64,000 nucleotides of DNA from Citricoccus zhacaiensis (GCF_014645315.1 NZ_BMLQ01000008.1:1-64000); one strand, 5' to 3'. Positions 49,505-60,605 are shown, counted from the first letter of the stretch. Notes: generated from the letters alone by a model not told the origin. Translations and numbers: made by a program.

Positions 49505-50864
49505 TCGGCCTGACGGGCACCGAGGCAGGTTCACAGGCGGGTTCACGGATGAACGCACCGCCGAGATCCTGCCCGGCCTGGACCTCCACCGTTTCCGGTC
49601 CTCCGGCCGACCCGCCGCGGAGGACCCCCGTGGTGCCCGCATGATCGCCGCGGTCGAGCGGAACTTCTACGAGGCGGTCCCCACCGGCGCCGCACTCGAC
49701 CAGGTCCTGGACCTGTATGGACAGGACCAGCGCACCTACGTGGGCGTCTATGAGGCCGGGACGGAACCGGAGACCACGGAACCGGTCGGCACCTTCGCCT
49801 CCTTCAGCAAGCACCTCCAGACCGGGGCCGGCCGAGAGATCGAGGGCTTCCTCATCTCGGACGTGACCGTGCGCTCCACCCACCGCCGCCGGGGCATCCT
49901 CCGAGCCATGATGCGGGCCGAGCTGGACCGAGCCGCGGCTGCCGGGATCCCCGTGGCCGCGCTGAGCGCCTCGGAGGCCACGATCTACCGGCGGTTCGGG
50001 TTCGGGGTGGCCACCACCCGACGCACGGTGGAGGTGGACACCGGCGGTGAGGTCGCCCTCGCCGGGCCGGTTTCCGGATCCATGCGGATGATTCAGCCGA
50101 AGGATCTGCGGGACCTGGGGCCGGCCCTCTACGACCGTGCACACCGCCAGAGCCCCGGCGCCGTGGGCCGCACGGCCGCCTACTCGGTGATCGAGACGGA
50201 CACGTGGATGTCCAAGAACGACGGCAAGGGCACCGGGGTGCTTGCGGCCGTGCATCACGACGACGGCGGCACGCCCCGCGGGTACGTCACCTACACGTTC
50301 AACGGCTGGGACCAGAAGGTGCCGTCCGTCAAGGTCGGAGTGCTCGTGGCGAGCACCGCGGCCAGCTTCCGGGCGATCTGGGACTACCTGGTCCACCTGG
50401 ACCTCATCCGGAAGGTCGAGTGGGGCTTCGCCTCGGACGACCGATTGCTCGAGAACCTGCTGGTGGACCCGCGCCGGGTCACCACCACCGGGTACGCGGA
50501 CCAGTTGTGGCTGCGCATCCTCGACGTTGCGGCGTGCCTGACGGGTCGGCCCTATCACCGGGACGGCGAACTGGTCCTGGAGGTCACGGACTCCCTCGGC
50601 TATGCCGCCGGGACCTGGCGGCTGACCGTGGAGGGCGGCACGGCCGGCGTCGTGCGGTTGGGGGACGCCGAGACGGAACTCGAGACGGTGACGGCGGACC
50701 TCTCCCTGGATATCGCCGAGCTCTCCAGCGTGTATCTCGGCGGGGTGTCCGCGGAGGTGCTGCGGCAGGCAGGGAGGATCACGGAGCACCGGCCGGGTGC
50801 CGCGGCGGAACTGACCGCCCTGCTGGCTCAGGACCGGCCGGTGTTCTGCATGACGGGTTTCTGA
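49488..50864 (+). CDS. Eis-like GNAT family N-acetyltransferase
   Basis: A 458-residue protein of the Eis family, with two GNAT domains and a C-terminal SCP2-like domain. Visible motifs: ISDVTVRSTHRRRGILRAMM (acetyl-CoA loop), VAALSASEATIYRRFGFGVAT, and the C-terminal end FCMTGF, where the terminal carboxylate acts as catalytic base in Eis enzymes. Mycobacterial Eis acetylates aminoglycosides and other amines; whether this copy does is not known. It overlaps the polA end by 17 bases, so it is probably translated together with polA. Confidence 0.9.
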   Translation: MMRPTDRPDGHRGRFTGGFTDERTAEILPGLDLHRFRSSGRPAAEDPRGARMIAAVERNFYEAVPTGAALDQVLDLYGQDQRTYVGVYEAGTEPETTEPVGTFASFSKHLQTGAGREIEGFLISDVTVRSTHRRRGILRAMMRAELDRAAAAGIPVAALSASEATIYRRFGFGVATTRRTVEVDTGGEVALAGPVSGSMRMIQPKDLRDLGPALYDRAHRQSPGAVGRTAAYSVIETDTWMSKNDGKGTGVLAAVHHDDGGTPRGYVTYTFNGWDQKVPSVKVGVLVASTAASFRAIWDYLVHLDLIRKVEWGFASDDRLLENLLVDPRRVTTTGYADQLWLRILDVAACLTGRPYHRDGELVLEVTDSLGYAAGTWRLTVEGGTAGVVRLGDAETELETVTADLSLDIAELSSVYLGGVSAEVLRQAGRITEHRPGAAAELTALLAQDRPVFCMTGF

Positions 50865-50874
50865 CGGACTGCCT

Positions 50875-50904
50875 TTGACCCAGACTTGCCAATGTCGTTA
50901 GACT
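50875..50904 (+). promoter_or_regulatory. rpsA promoter
   Basis: TTGACC (50875-50880) and TAGACT (50899-50904) are 18 bp apart, a strong sigma-A-like promoter. The transcript would have a leader of about 115 bases containing an AT-rich stretch (AATATTCATAT) and a CAACCC/GGGTTG hairpin (50941-50959), placed before the rpsA ATG. Confidence 0.8.
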
Positions 50905-51025
50905 GAACGAGCACTTTCTGTGCGCTACCAATATTCATATCAACCCACTATCCGGGTTGTCGCGTTCCCTTCGTGTGTCCGCGTCGCCCGGCCGAGTGAA
51001 CAATCCACATCGGAGCCCCTACTAC

Positions 51026-52483
51026 ATGACCATTACCTCCACCGCCCCGCAGGTTGCCATCAATGACATTGGCACTGCTGAGGACTTCCTCGCCGCCGTT
51101 GACGCCACCATCAAGTACTTCAACGACGGCGATCTGGTCGAAGGCACCGTCGTCAAGGTCGACCGCGACGAAGTGCTGCTCGACATCGGCTACAAGACCG
51201 AAGGCGTCATCCCGTCCCGGGAACTTTCCATCAAGCATGACGTGGACCCGGACGAAGTTGTTGCCGTCGGCGACAGCGTGGAGGCCCTTGTCCTCACCAA
51301 GGAGGACAAGGAAGGCCGCCTGATCCTCTCCAAGAAGCGTGCTCAGTACGAGCGTGCCTGGGGCTCCATCGAGAAGATCAAGGAAGAGGACGGCGTCGTC
51401 ACCGGCACCGTCATCGAGGTCGTCAAGGGCGGCCTCATCGTGGACATCGGCCTGCGCGGCTTCCTGCCCGCCTCCCTGGTCGAGATGCGCCGCGTCCGCG
51501 ACCTGGCCCCGTACATCGGCCAGGAGCTGGAAGCCAAGATCATCGAGCTGGACAAGAACCGCAACAACGTGGTCCTGTCCCGCCGTGCGTGGCTTGAGCA
51601 GACCCAGTCCGAGGTCCGCTCCAACTTCCTGCACAAGCTGGAGAAGGGCCAGGTCCGCACCGGCACCGTCTCCTCGATCGTCAACTTCGGTGCCTTCGTG
51701 GACCTGGGCGGCGTCGACGGCCTGGTGCACGTCTCCGAGCTGTCCTGGAAGCACATCGACCACCCGTCCGAGGTCGTCGAGGTCGGCCAGGAAGTCACCG
51801 TCGAGGTGCTCGAGGTGGACATGGACCGCGAGCGTGTCTCCCTGTCCCTGAAGGCCACCCAGGAAGATCCCTGGCAGCTCTTCGCCCGCACCCACGCCCT
51901 CGGCCAGGTCGTGCCGGGCAAGGTCACCAAGCTGGTTCCGTTCGGTGCGTTCGTGCGCGTCGAGGACGGCATCGAGGGCCTGGTGCACATCTCCGAGCTG
52001 GCCTCCCGCCACATCGACACCGCCGAGCAGGTCGTGTCCGTCAACGACGAGCTGTTCGTCAAGGTCATCGACATCGACCTCGAGCGTCGCCGCATCTCGC
52101 TGTCCCTCAAGCAGGCCAACGAGGGCGTCGATCCGGAGGGCACCGAGTTCGACCCGGCGCTCTACGGCATGGCTGCCGAGTACGACGACGAGGGCAACTA
52201 CAAGTACCCCGAGGGCTTCGATCCCGAGACCAACGAATGGCTCGAGGGCTTCGAGACCCAGCGCGCCGCGTGGGAGCAGCAGTACGCCGACGCCCAGGCC
52301 CGCTGGGAGGCTCACAAGGAGCAGGTGTCCCGCCACCTCAACGAGGATGCCGAGGTCGCGGCCGACGTCGAGTCCGGCGCCGCCTCCTACTCCTCCGACG
52401 ACAACAACCAGGTTGCCGATCAGGGCACCCTGGCCTCCGACGAGGCCCTCGCCGCCCTGCGCGAGAAGCTCACCGGCAACTGA
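51026..52483 (+). CDS. rpsA: 30S ribosomal protein S1
   Basis: Binds mRNA on the small ribosomal subunit. The 485-residue protein has four S1 RNA-binding repeats (starting near DLVEGTVVKVDRDEV, GVVTGTVIEVVKGGLI, GQVRTGTVSSIVNFGAFV and GQVVPGKVTKLVPFGAFV), the actinobacterial number, and an acidic C-terminus. ATG 51026 (MTITSTAPQVA) is chosen; upstream frame is open but overlaps the leader. The promoter and leader are separate from the Eis-like gene, and a terminator follows. Confidence 0.96.
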   Translation: MTITSTAPQVAINDIGTAEDFLAAVDATIKYFNDGDLVEGTVVKVDRDEVLLDIGYKTEGVIPSRELSIKHDVDPDEVVAVGDSVEALVLTKEDKEGRLILSKKRAQYERAWGSIEKIKEEDGVVTGTVIEVVKGGLIVDIGLRGFLPASLVEMRRVRDLAPYIGQELEAKIIELDKNRNNVVLSRRAWLEQTQSEVRSNFLHKLEKGQVRTGTVSSIVNFGAFVDLGGVDGLVHVSELSWKHIDHPSEVVEVGQEVTVEVLEVDMDRERVSLSLKATQEDPWQLFARTHALGQVVPGKVTKLVPFGAFVRVEDGIEGLVHISELASRHIDTAEQVVSVNDELFVKVIDIDLERRRISLSLKQANEGVDPEGTEFDPALYGMAAEYDDEGNYKYPEGFDPETNEWLEGFETQRAAWEQQYADAQARWEAHKEQVSRHLNEDAEVAADVESGAASYSSDDNNQVADQGTLASDEALAALREKLTGN

Positions 52484-52529
52484 TCTGCTGATCAGTCACG
52501 GGGCGGCCATGGGCTGACCCGCCGACCTG

Positions 52530-52561
52530 ACAGGCCCCGCACCCTCCGGTGCGGGGCCTGT
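52530..52561. terminator. terminator after rpsA
   Basis: ACAGGCCCCGCAC pairs with GTGCGGGGCCTGT across a short CCTCCG loop. The stem is GC-rich and followed by TCTGCG, a weak U-tract. Confidence 0.85.
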
Positions 52562-52634
52562 CTGCGTCCGGGCCGACGGAGCAGTCGCAGGGCCGGGGTA
52601 GCCGCGCGGGCACCACGGGTGTCACGGTGGAGCC

Positions 52635-53162
52635 ATGACGATTCCACAGACGACACCGCTGCCCTATGACCCGGTCCATGACGGCACCGGGCTCGAGGTG
52701 CTCACCCAGTTCCTTGACTACTACCGGTCCGTGCTGCGCCGTAAGGTCGAGGGGCTGGAAGCGGAGGACCTGCAGCGCAGCATCCCTCCCAGCACCATGA
52801 CCCTGGGCGGACTGCTCCACCACCTGGACTACGTGGAGGACGAATGGCTCGGGGTCCGCACGGCCGGGGAACCACCGGCCCCGCCCTGGGACCGGGCACC
52901 GTGGGACGAGGACAACGACTGGGATTGGCATCGTGCCGACGAGCTGACGCCCGAGGAGCTCCTGGCCGGCTTCGATGCGCGGGTGGAACGGTCCCGGCTC
53001 ATCCAGCACCGGTGGACCGACCTGGACGCGGTCATCGCCCAGCCGGGGGAGCGGGGAACCACCTATCGGTATGTCCTTGTCCACCTGATCGAGGAGTATG
53101 CCCGCCACGCCGGGCACGCGGACCTGCTGCGTGAAATCGTGGACGGCACCGTCGGAGACTGA
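52635..53162 (+). CDS. DinB family protein (DUF664)
   Basis: A 175-residue four-helix protein of the DinB/DUF664 superfamily: LTQFLDYYRSVLRRKVEGL, then LGGLLHHLDYVEDEWLG with the metal His, and LVHLIEEYARHAGHADLLRE with further His ligands. Members bind a metal and some use mycothiol; the substrate is unknown. It stands alone behind the rpsA terminator and converges on the methyltransferase gene with 11 bases between. Confidence 0.85.
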   Translation: MTIPQTTPLPYDPVHDGTGLEVLTQFLDYYRSVLRRKVEGLEAEDLQRSIPPSTMTLGGLLHHLDYVEDEWLGVRTAGEPPAPPWDRAPWDEDNDWDWHRADELTPEELLAGFDARVERSRLIQHRWTDLDAVIAQPGERGTTYRYVLVHLIEEYARHAGHADLLREIVDGTVGD

Positions 53163-53173
53163 CGGTCAGCCGG

Positions 53174-54445
53174 TCAGCGGCGGGTGCTGACGGTCACCGT
53201 GAACGTCCGGTCACGGGCGAGTTGCCGGGTGGGGCCCACGAGGCGCTCGAGCTCAGGCCGGTACATCAGGTGCGAGTTCCACACGCACCACAGCTCCCCA
53301 CCGGGACGCAGCACCCGTGCCGAGGCGGCCATCAGGCGCACCGCGACCCGCGTGTCCACCGTGTTGCCCGCGTGGAACGGCGGATTGAGGACGAGAAGGT
53401 CCTCGCTGGCGTCGGGGAAGGTGGACAGGGCGTCATCCCTGAGGACCTCGATCCGGTCCTGGACCTCGTTGAGTGACGCCGTGAGCCGGGTGGACGCACA
53501 GGCGTCCGCGGACTGGTCAGTGGCGACGACGCTCAGCCCGCCCAGCCCGTCCAGCCCGGCCTGCTGCGAGGCCAGTGCCAGGTACACCGCGATCGTGCCG
53601 TTACCGCAGCCGACGTCCACGGCCCGCTTCCGTCCGGCCCACTCAAGCCCACCCCGCTGGAGGCCTGACTCCAACGAGCGGAGCAGGAAGGCCGTCCCCG
53701 GATCCAGGTTCGTCCCCCCGAAGGTGGCCCCGTGGGCGGCCAGGGCGAGCAGGCCCAAGCCGGGCATCTGGTGTTCGGCGGTCCGGGGGAACGGGGCGGG
53801 GCGTCCCCGCCGCGGGCCACGTGCGGTGATGACCCGGGACTTGGACCGGCCCCGGCCGGGCACCACCGAGCTGAAGTACCGCTCGAGGACTGTGTTCTGG
53901 CGCGGGGTCATGTGCTTGTCCCGGCCGCCCGCGAGGAGCAAGACGTCCGCGTGTGCGTGTTCGGCGATCAAGTGCGCCCACTGCTCCAGGGCGTCCAGGG
54001 AACGGGGCAGCTGCAGCAGGATCAGGCGCGCACCGGCCACCAGGTCAGGGCCGATGCCGTGACGGCTCAGCGGGCCGGCGTCCTCCAGCGCACCGGAGTC
54101 CCGGAACGTCGCCACATTGGCATCGAGTGAGCGCTCCTGGCCCAGGGCGTCCTGGCCGATCCGGACGGCATGTCCCGCGCTCAGCAGGGGCAGGGTGAGG
54201 GCACCGTGACGGTCCTCGAGGACGATCGCCGGAGGGACGCCGCCGTCATCCCGCGAAGCGGCATCCCACCAGGCCTGCGCCGTGTCCAGCAGCAGCAGAT
54301 CCGCGGCGTCGTGGGCCTGGAGCTCGGGGGACTCGGGATAGGGCCACCGGGAGAGGGCGGCGAAGTCGAAGCCGGCGGTCAGCGCGGTCCGGTGGACCGG
54401 AGGAGTCTGGCCTCGGGGGACGGGGTACACGGCAGGAGAGCTCAC
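53174..54445 (-). CDS. RlmG/RsmC-like class I SAM-dependent methyltransferase
   Basis: A 423-residue methyltransferase with a degenerate N-terminal domain and a catalytic C-terminal one, as in the rRNA guanine-N2 methyltransferases RlmG and RsmC. The catalytic half has RAVDVGCGNGTIAVYLAL and the characteristic LVLNPPFHAGNTVDTRVA (NPPF motif), and PGLGLLALAAHGATFGG precedes it. rRNA is the likely substrate but the modified base is uncertain. GTG 54445 overlaps the yigZ stop, so the two form an operon on the minus strand. Confidence 0.82.
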   Translation of the reverse strand: MSSPAVYPVPRGQTPPVHRTALTAGFDFAALSRWPYPESPELQAHDAADLLLLDTAQAWWDAASRDDGGVPPAIVLEDRHGALTLPLLSAGHAVRIGQDALGQERSLDANVATFRDSGALEDAGPLSRHGIGPDLVAGARLILLQLPRSLDALEQWAHLIAEHAHADVLLLAGGRDKHMTPRQNTVLERYFSSVVPGRGRSKSRVITARGPRRGRPAPFPRTAEHQMPGLGLLALAAHGATFGGTNLDPGTAFLLRSLESGLQRGGLEWAGRKRAVDVGCGNGTIAVYLALASQQAGLDGLGGLSVVATDQSADACASTRLTASLNEVQDRIEVLRDDALSTFPDASEDLLVLNPPFHAGNTVDTRVAVRLMAASARVLRPGGELWCVWNSHLMYRPELERLVGPTRQLARDRTFTVTVSTRR

Positions 54446-55155
54446 GGCAGGTCCACCCACTCGGTGCCCAGCGTGCGGAAGTGGGCCGTCCCCGCGGTCA
54501 CGGACGCCAGCCGCTCGGTGAACACGGCACCGGAACGGCCGTCGTCGGGCAGGGCCACCACCAGCGTGGCGGATCCGGAGCCGTAGCGTGTCTCCTGCAC
54601 GTGGAAGCCCGCGGCCCGCAGCTCGTTCTCCCACCGCCCGGCCTCGGAGTGCGGGGCGTCGACGCCGGCCAGCACCATGCGCTGCCGCGTCACCATCTCG
54701 GTCTGGTCCAGGGTGGCGGACACGGCGTCCGAGTAGGCCCGGACCAGGCCTCCGGCACCGAGCTTCACCCCGCCGAAATAGCGGACGACGGCGACGCACA
54801 CGTCGGACAGATCCCTCGCCATGGTGCCCTCGGGCCGTGAGCCGGTCTCGCGCTGGGACAGGGCCTCCAGCATGGGGACGCCCGCCGTGCCGGCGGGCTC
54901 GCCGTCATCCGAGGAACGCATGGCGTCCCGGTCCGGGCCGAGGATGAACGCGCTGCACACGTGCCTGGCCTCGTGGTGCTGCTTCCGGAGGGCCGCGATG
55001 AACGCGCGGGCCTCCTCTTCAGTGGTGACGCGTAGGGCATGGCCGATGAAGCGGGAGCGCCTGATCTCCAGTTCGTGGACGATCGGCGTACTGAACGTCA
55101 TCGACGGGAGCACCGCATAGCGTGATGCCCGGGACCCGGGTTGCTCCTCAGCCAT
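54442..55155 (-). CDS. yigZ: YigZ/IMPACT family protein
   Basis: A 237-residue YigZ protein: VHELEIRRSRFIGHALRVTT, the conserved RHVCSAFILGPD, SSDDGEPAGTAGVPMLEAL, and VVRYFGGVKLGAGGLVRAYS. The IMPACT fold is linked in eukaryotes to control of the stress kinase GCN2; bacterial function is unclear. Start ATG 55155 has TAGAGT 7 bases upstream (55163-55168), suggesting a leaderless transcript. It is divergent from the BCCT gene. Confidence 0.88.
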   Translation of the reverse strand: MAEEQPGSRASRYAVLPSMTFSTPIVHELEIRRSRFIGHALRVTTEEEARAFIAALRKQHHEARHVCSAFILGPDRDAMRSSDDGEPAGTAGVPMLEALSQRETGSRPEGTMARDLSDVCVAVVRYFGGVKLGAGGLVRAYSDAVSATLDQTEMVTRQRMVLAGVDAPHSEAGRWENELRAAGFHVQETRYGSGSATLVVALPDDGRSGAVFTERLASVTAGTAHFRTLGTEWVDLP

Positions 55156-55162
55156 GCCGTCC

Positions 55163-55168
55163 ACTCTA
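55163..55168 (-). promoter_or_regulatory. -10 box of leaderless yigZ transcript
   Basis: TAGAGT on the minus strand ends 7 bases before the yigZ ATG. Confidence 0.55.
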
Positions 55169-55269
55169 CTGCCGAGTACCCATCCGGCTGTGATGAGGTA
55201 GTTTGTTGGCCAGCGTGAACCCGCCCCGGCATGACCGCCGGTGACAGCTCGATCGGAGGGGGACTCCAC

Positions 55270-57648
55270 ATGCTGACCCGATTGCACAACCGACTCGGTC
55301 TGCGCACCGGCCCGGCCATCTTCTTCATCTCAGCGTTGATCATCGTCGTCTTCACCCTGGCGATGGCGATCTTCCCGGGACCGGTCCAGGGTGCCTTCGG
55401 GGTGGTCTCCACCTACCTGCGCTATGACGTCGGCTGGTTCTACACCCTCGGCACCACGCTGTTGGTGGTCTTCGCCGTGGGACTGGCCCTGAGCCGCTTC
55501 GGCCGCATCAAGCTCGGCGACGACGACTCCGAACCCGAGTTCTCCGGACTCGCATGGTTCGGCATGCTCTTCGCCGCCGGCATCGGCGCCACCCTGATGT
55601 TCTGGGGCGTGGCCGAGCCCATGAACCACTACGCCAATCCTCCGCTGTACGGTACCGAGCCCCTCTCTGACCAGGCGGCCACGCAGGCCCTCGCCATCTC
55701 CAACTTCCACTTCGGCATCCATATGTGGGCCCTCCTGGTGGTCCCCGGGTTGTGCTTCGGATACTTCACCTACAAGCGCAAGCTGCCGCCGCGCGTGTCC
55801 TCGGCCCTGCAGCCCCTGCTCGGGGACCGGATCCACGGACCGTGGGGCAAGCTCGTGGACATCATCTCCGTGCTGTCCACCGTGTTCGGTCTGGCGGTCT
55901 CCGTGGGTCTGGGCGCCATGCAGATCAACAGCGGGATGAACTACGTCATGGGCGTCCCCATCAGCGGGTGGCTGCAGGCGGGCATCGTCGCCATCATCAC
56001 GGGCATCGCCCTGGCCTCCGCCCTGGCCGGTCTGGACAAGGGCATCAAGCGCCTGTCCTACCTGAACATCGTGCTGGCCATCGTGCTCTTGGTCTATGTG
56101 CTCATGTGGGGCGCCACCATGGACACCGTGCGCGGCATCGTCGAGTCGGCCGGGGCCTACCTGTCCCACCTGCCGGCGCTGTCCTTCTTCAACGACACCT
56201 TCGGCGGCGGTGAGTGGTCGGGCGACTGGACCGTCTTCTACTACGCCTGGACCGTGACGTGGTCGCCCTTCGTCGGGCTGTTCATCGCCCGGATCTCCCG
56301 CGGCCGCTCGATCCGCGCCTTCGTCACCGCCTGCCTCGGCCTGCCGACGGCCTTCGTGGTCATCTGGTTCGGCATCTACGGCCTGAGCGCCTTCACCATC
56401 GACCGTGCTGAGGGGACCGCGGGGTCTTTGACGGAGACGATCGTCACCGACGGGAACGTGGAGGCGGCGCTCTTCCAGCTGCTGCAGTCCTACCCGCTGT
56501 ACCTGGCCACCGCAGTCCTGGCCCTCATTGTCATCGTCATCTTCTTCGTCACCTCGCTCGACTCCGGCGCCCTGGTCCTGGACTCCATGGCCTCCGGGCA
56601 CGAGGACGAGGGGCCGAAGCGCCAGCGCGTGTTCTGGGCCGTGTCCGTGGGACTCGTCTGCGGCGTCATCCTGGTGACCTCTGGGGAGAACGGCCTGAAC
56701 GCGCTCCAGGAGGTCATCATCGTCATCGGTGCCCCGGTGATGGCGTTGTCCCTGTTCCAGGCCTGGCTGCTGCTCCAGGCCCTGCGCGAGGACGCCGGAA
56801 CCACCCGGCCACTGCGCACCCGGCAGTGGAAGCAGGTGCTGCCGATCGAGGAGTACCACCGCCGAGCCCACGAGGACGAGCACGACCTGGACGAGTACGT
56901 GATCCGGCCGGAGTACGAGGTGGGCACCGAACCCGAGTACGAGGCACTCCAGCCGAACACCTACCACCGGCAACAGGCGCTGGAGGGCCGTGGGCTGCTG
57001 ACGGTCGGCCTGACCGGTGGCATCGCCTCCGGGAAGTCGCTCGTGGCCCGTGACCTCGCGGAGTGGGGCGCCGTGGTCATCGACGCCGACGAGCTGGCCC
57101 GCGCGGCCGTCGCTCCGGGGTCCGAGGCCCTGGCAGAGATCCGTGAGGGATTCGGCCCGGAGGTCATCACCGAGAGCGGCGAACTGGACCGCCAGGCCCT
57201 GGCACAGCTCGTCTTCGGCAACACCGTGGCCCGGGAGAGCCTCAATGACATCGTCCACCCGAGGGTGCGGGAGGAGATCCAGCGGATCGCCCGCGAGGCC
57301 GGCCCCGAGGCGGTGGTGGTGGTCGACCTGCCGCTGCTGGTGGAGACGGCCTCTGCGGGCGAGTTCGACGTGGTGCTCACCGTGGAGACCCCTGCGGAGG
57401 CGAGGGTCAACCGGCTCGTGCACGAACGCGGGATGTCCATGCAGCAGGCCTGGGCACGGGTGGATGCCCAGGCCACGGACGCCGAGCGCCGGGAGGTCGC
57501 CGACGAGGTCATCGTCAACGATGCGAGCCTCAACGACCTGTCCGAGGCCACTCGGCGCTTCTGGGACGACCATGTGCAGCCAGTCCTCGATGAGCACCAC
57601 GCCACCACCGCTGCGGGCAGTGCCACTCCTGAGGGCGGATCCCGGTGA
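55270..57648 (+). CDS. BCCT transporter fused to a dephospho-CoA kinase domain
   Basis: One open frame of 792 residues joins two normally separate proteins. Residues 1-525 are a betaine/choline/carnitine transporter (AAGIGATLMFWGVAEPMNHY; VTWSPFVGLFIARISRGRS; many membrane helices). An acidic linker (about 530-573) leads to a complete CoaE domain with P-loop GLTGGIASGKS (Lys 589), VIDADELARAAVAPGSEAL, DIVHPRVREE, VVVDLPLLVE and VIVNDAS. BCCT C-termini are cytoplasmic, so the kinase domain would be placed correctly for CoA synthesis. ATG 55270 follows GGAGGGGG. Its stop overlaps the GTG of a separate coaE. The linked activities and their purpose are unknown. Confidence 0.92.
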   Translation: MLTRLHNRLGLRTGPAIFFISALIIVVFTLAMAIFPGPVQGAFGVVSTYLRYDVGWFYTLGTTLLVVFAVGLALSRFGRIKLGDDDSEPEFSGLAWFGMLFAAGIGATLMFWGVAEPMNHYANPPLYGTEPLSDQAATQALAISNFHFGIHMWALLVVPGLCFGYFTYKRKLPPRVSSALQPLLGDRIHGPWGKLVDIISVLSTVFGLAVSVGLGAMQINSGMNYVMGVPISGWLQAGIVAIITGIALASALAGLDKGIKRLSYLNIVLAIVLLVYVLMWGATMDTVRGIVESAGAYLSHLPALSFFNDTFGGGEWSGDWTVFYYAWTVTWSPFVGLFIARISRGRSIRAFVTACLGLPTAFVVIWFGIYGLSAFTIDRAEGTAGSLTETIVTDGNVEAALFQLLQSYPLYLATAVLALIVIVIFFVTSLDSGALVLDSMASGHEDEGPKRQRVFWAVSVGLVCGVILVTSGENGLNALQEVIIVIGAPVMALSLFQAWLLLQALREDAGTTRPLRTRQWKQVLPIEEYHRRAHEDEHDLDEYVIRPEYEVGTEPEYEALQPNTYHRQQALEGRGLLTVGLTGGIASGKSLVARDLAEWGAVVIDADELARAAVAPGSEALAEIREGFGPEVITESGELDRQALAQLVFGNTVARESLNDIVHPRVREEIQRIAREAGPEAVVVVDLPLLVETASAGEFDVVLTVETPAEARVNRLVHERGMSMQQAWARVDAQATDAERREVADEVIVNDASLNDLSEATRRFWDDHVQPVLDEHHATTAAGSATPEGGSR

Positions 57649-58364
57649 GCGAGGTGAACGAGACGGAAGCCGGCATGGTCAGGCCCCGGCTGCACATCGG
57701 GCTGACGGGCGGCATCGCCAGCGGCAAGTCCACGGTGGCCGCGGAGCTATCCGCCCTCGGCGCCATCGTGGTGGACGCAGACGCACTCTCCCGCGCCGTC
57801 GTGGCGCCCGGCAGTGAAGGGCTGCGCAGCGTGCGTGAGTCCCTGGGCCCCGCCGCGATCGCGGCGGACGGATCCATGGACCGCGCCGCCGTCGCGAAGC
57901 TGGTGTTCGCCGATCCGGAGGCCAGGGCGCTGCTCAACGGGATCATCCATCCCCTGGTGCGGGCCGAGGGCCGGCGGCTCGTCAGCGAGGCCGGTCCGGA
58001 CGCCGTCGTGGTCCAGGACGTGCCGCTGCTGGTGGAGTCCGGGCAGGCAGGCGCCTACGACCTCGTGCTGGTCGTGGAGGCGGACCCCGAGGAGCGGGTG
58101 GAGCGGATGGTCCGGGACCGGGGGATGACCGAGGACGATGCTCGGGCCCGGATCGCTGCCCAGGCCACGGACGAGCAGCGCCGCGCCGCGGCGGACGTGC
58201 TCATCGTCAACGACGCCGGCTTGGAGGACCTGCGCCGGACCACCCGACGCGTCTGGGAGCACTACGTGGCACCGCACCTGGAGGGGTTGACCAACGGGTC
58301 GAATGACGGGCCGGATGACGGGCCGGATGACGGGCAGACAGTCCGACCGATGGACGGAGCCTGA
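57645..58364 (+). CDS. coaE: dephospho-CoA kinase
   Basis: Phosphorylates dephospho-CoA in the last step of CoA synthesis. A 239-residue stand-alone kinase: GLTGGIASGKSTVAAEL (P-loop Lys 28), VVDADALSRAVVAPGSEGL, GIIHPLVRAEGRRL, VVQDVPLLVESGQAGAYDLV and VLIVNDAGLEDL. Its GTG overlaps the stop of the BCCT-CoaE fusion, so this is a second, adjacent CoaE; roughly half of the residues of the two domains agree by eye. The end has a DGPDDGPDDG repeat. coaE upstream of uvrB is the conserved actinobacterial order. Confidence 0.94.
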   Translation: MSEVNETEAGMVRPRLHIGLTGGIASGKSTVAAELSALGAIVVDADALSRAVVAPGSEGLRSVRESLGPAAIAADGSMDRAAVAKLVFADPEARALLNGIIHPLVRAEGRRLVSEAGPDAVVVQDVPLLVESGQAGAYDLVLVVEADPEERVERMVRDRGMTEDDARARIAAQATDEQRRAAADVLIVNDAGLEDLRRTTRRVWEHYVAPHLEGLTNGSNDGPDDGPDDGQTVRPMDGA

Positions 58365-58409
58365 ATCCGCCGGCGGTGAACCCCACGGCCGCTGCCTTCC
58401 CAGCGTGAA

Positions 58410-58426
58410 TCGAACAGTTGTACGGT
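58410..58426 (+). promoter_or_regulatory. candidate LexA box overlapping the uvrB -10
   Basis: TCGAAC-AGTT-GTACGG (58410-58425) has a perfect left half and a 4-of-6 right half of the actinobacterial LexA palindrome. It overlaps TACGGT (58421-58426), which ends 7 bases before the uvrB ATG and would be the -10 box of a leaderless message. LexA binding here would repress uvrB. Confidence 0.65.
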
Positions 58427-58433
58427 GGTGTCC

Positions 58434-60605
<2,172 letters not shown>

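Noticed and set aside
53174-54799. Extended methyltransferase start upstream of 54445
   Set aside because: The added 118 residues are Arg/Ala/Gly-rich, lie inside yigZ, and the GTG at 54445 forms a normal stop-start overlap.
55270-57648. BCCT and CoaE as two genes joined only by a sequencing error
   Set aside because: The frame is open throughout, the linker codons have normal composition, and no in-frame ATG with a ribosome site begins the CoaE part; the issue is kept as a check in the findings.
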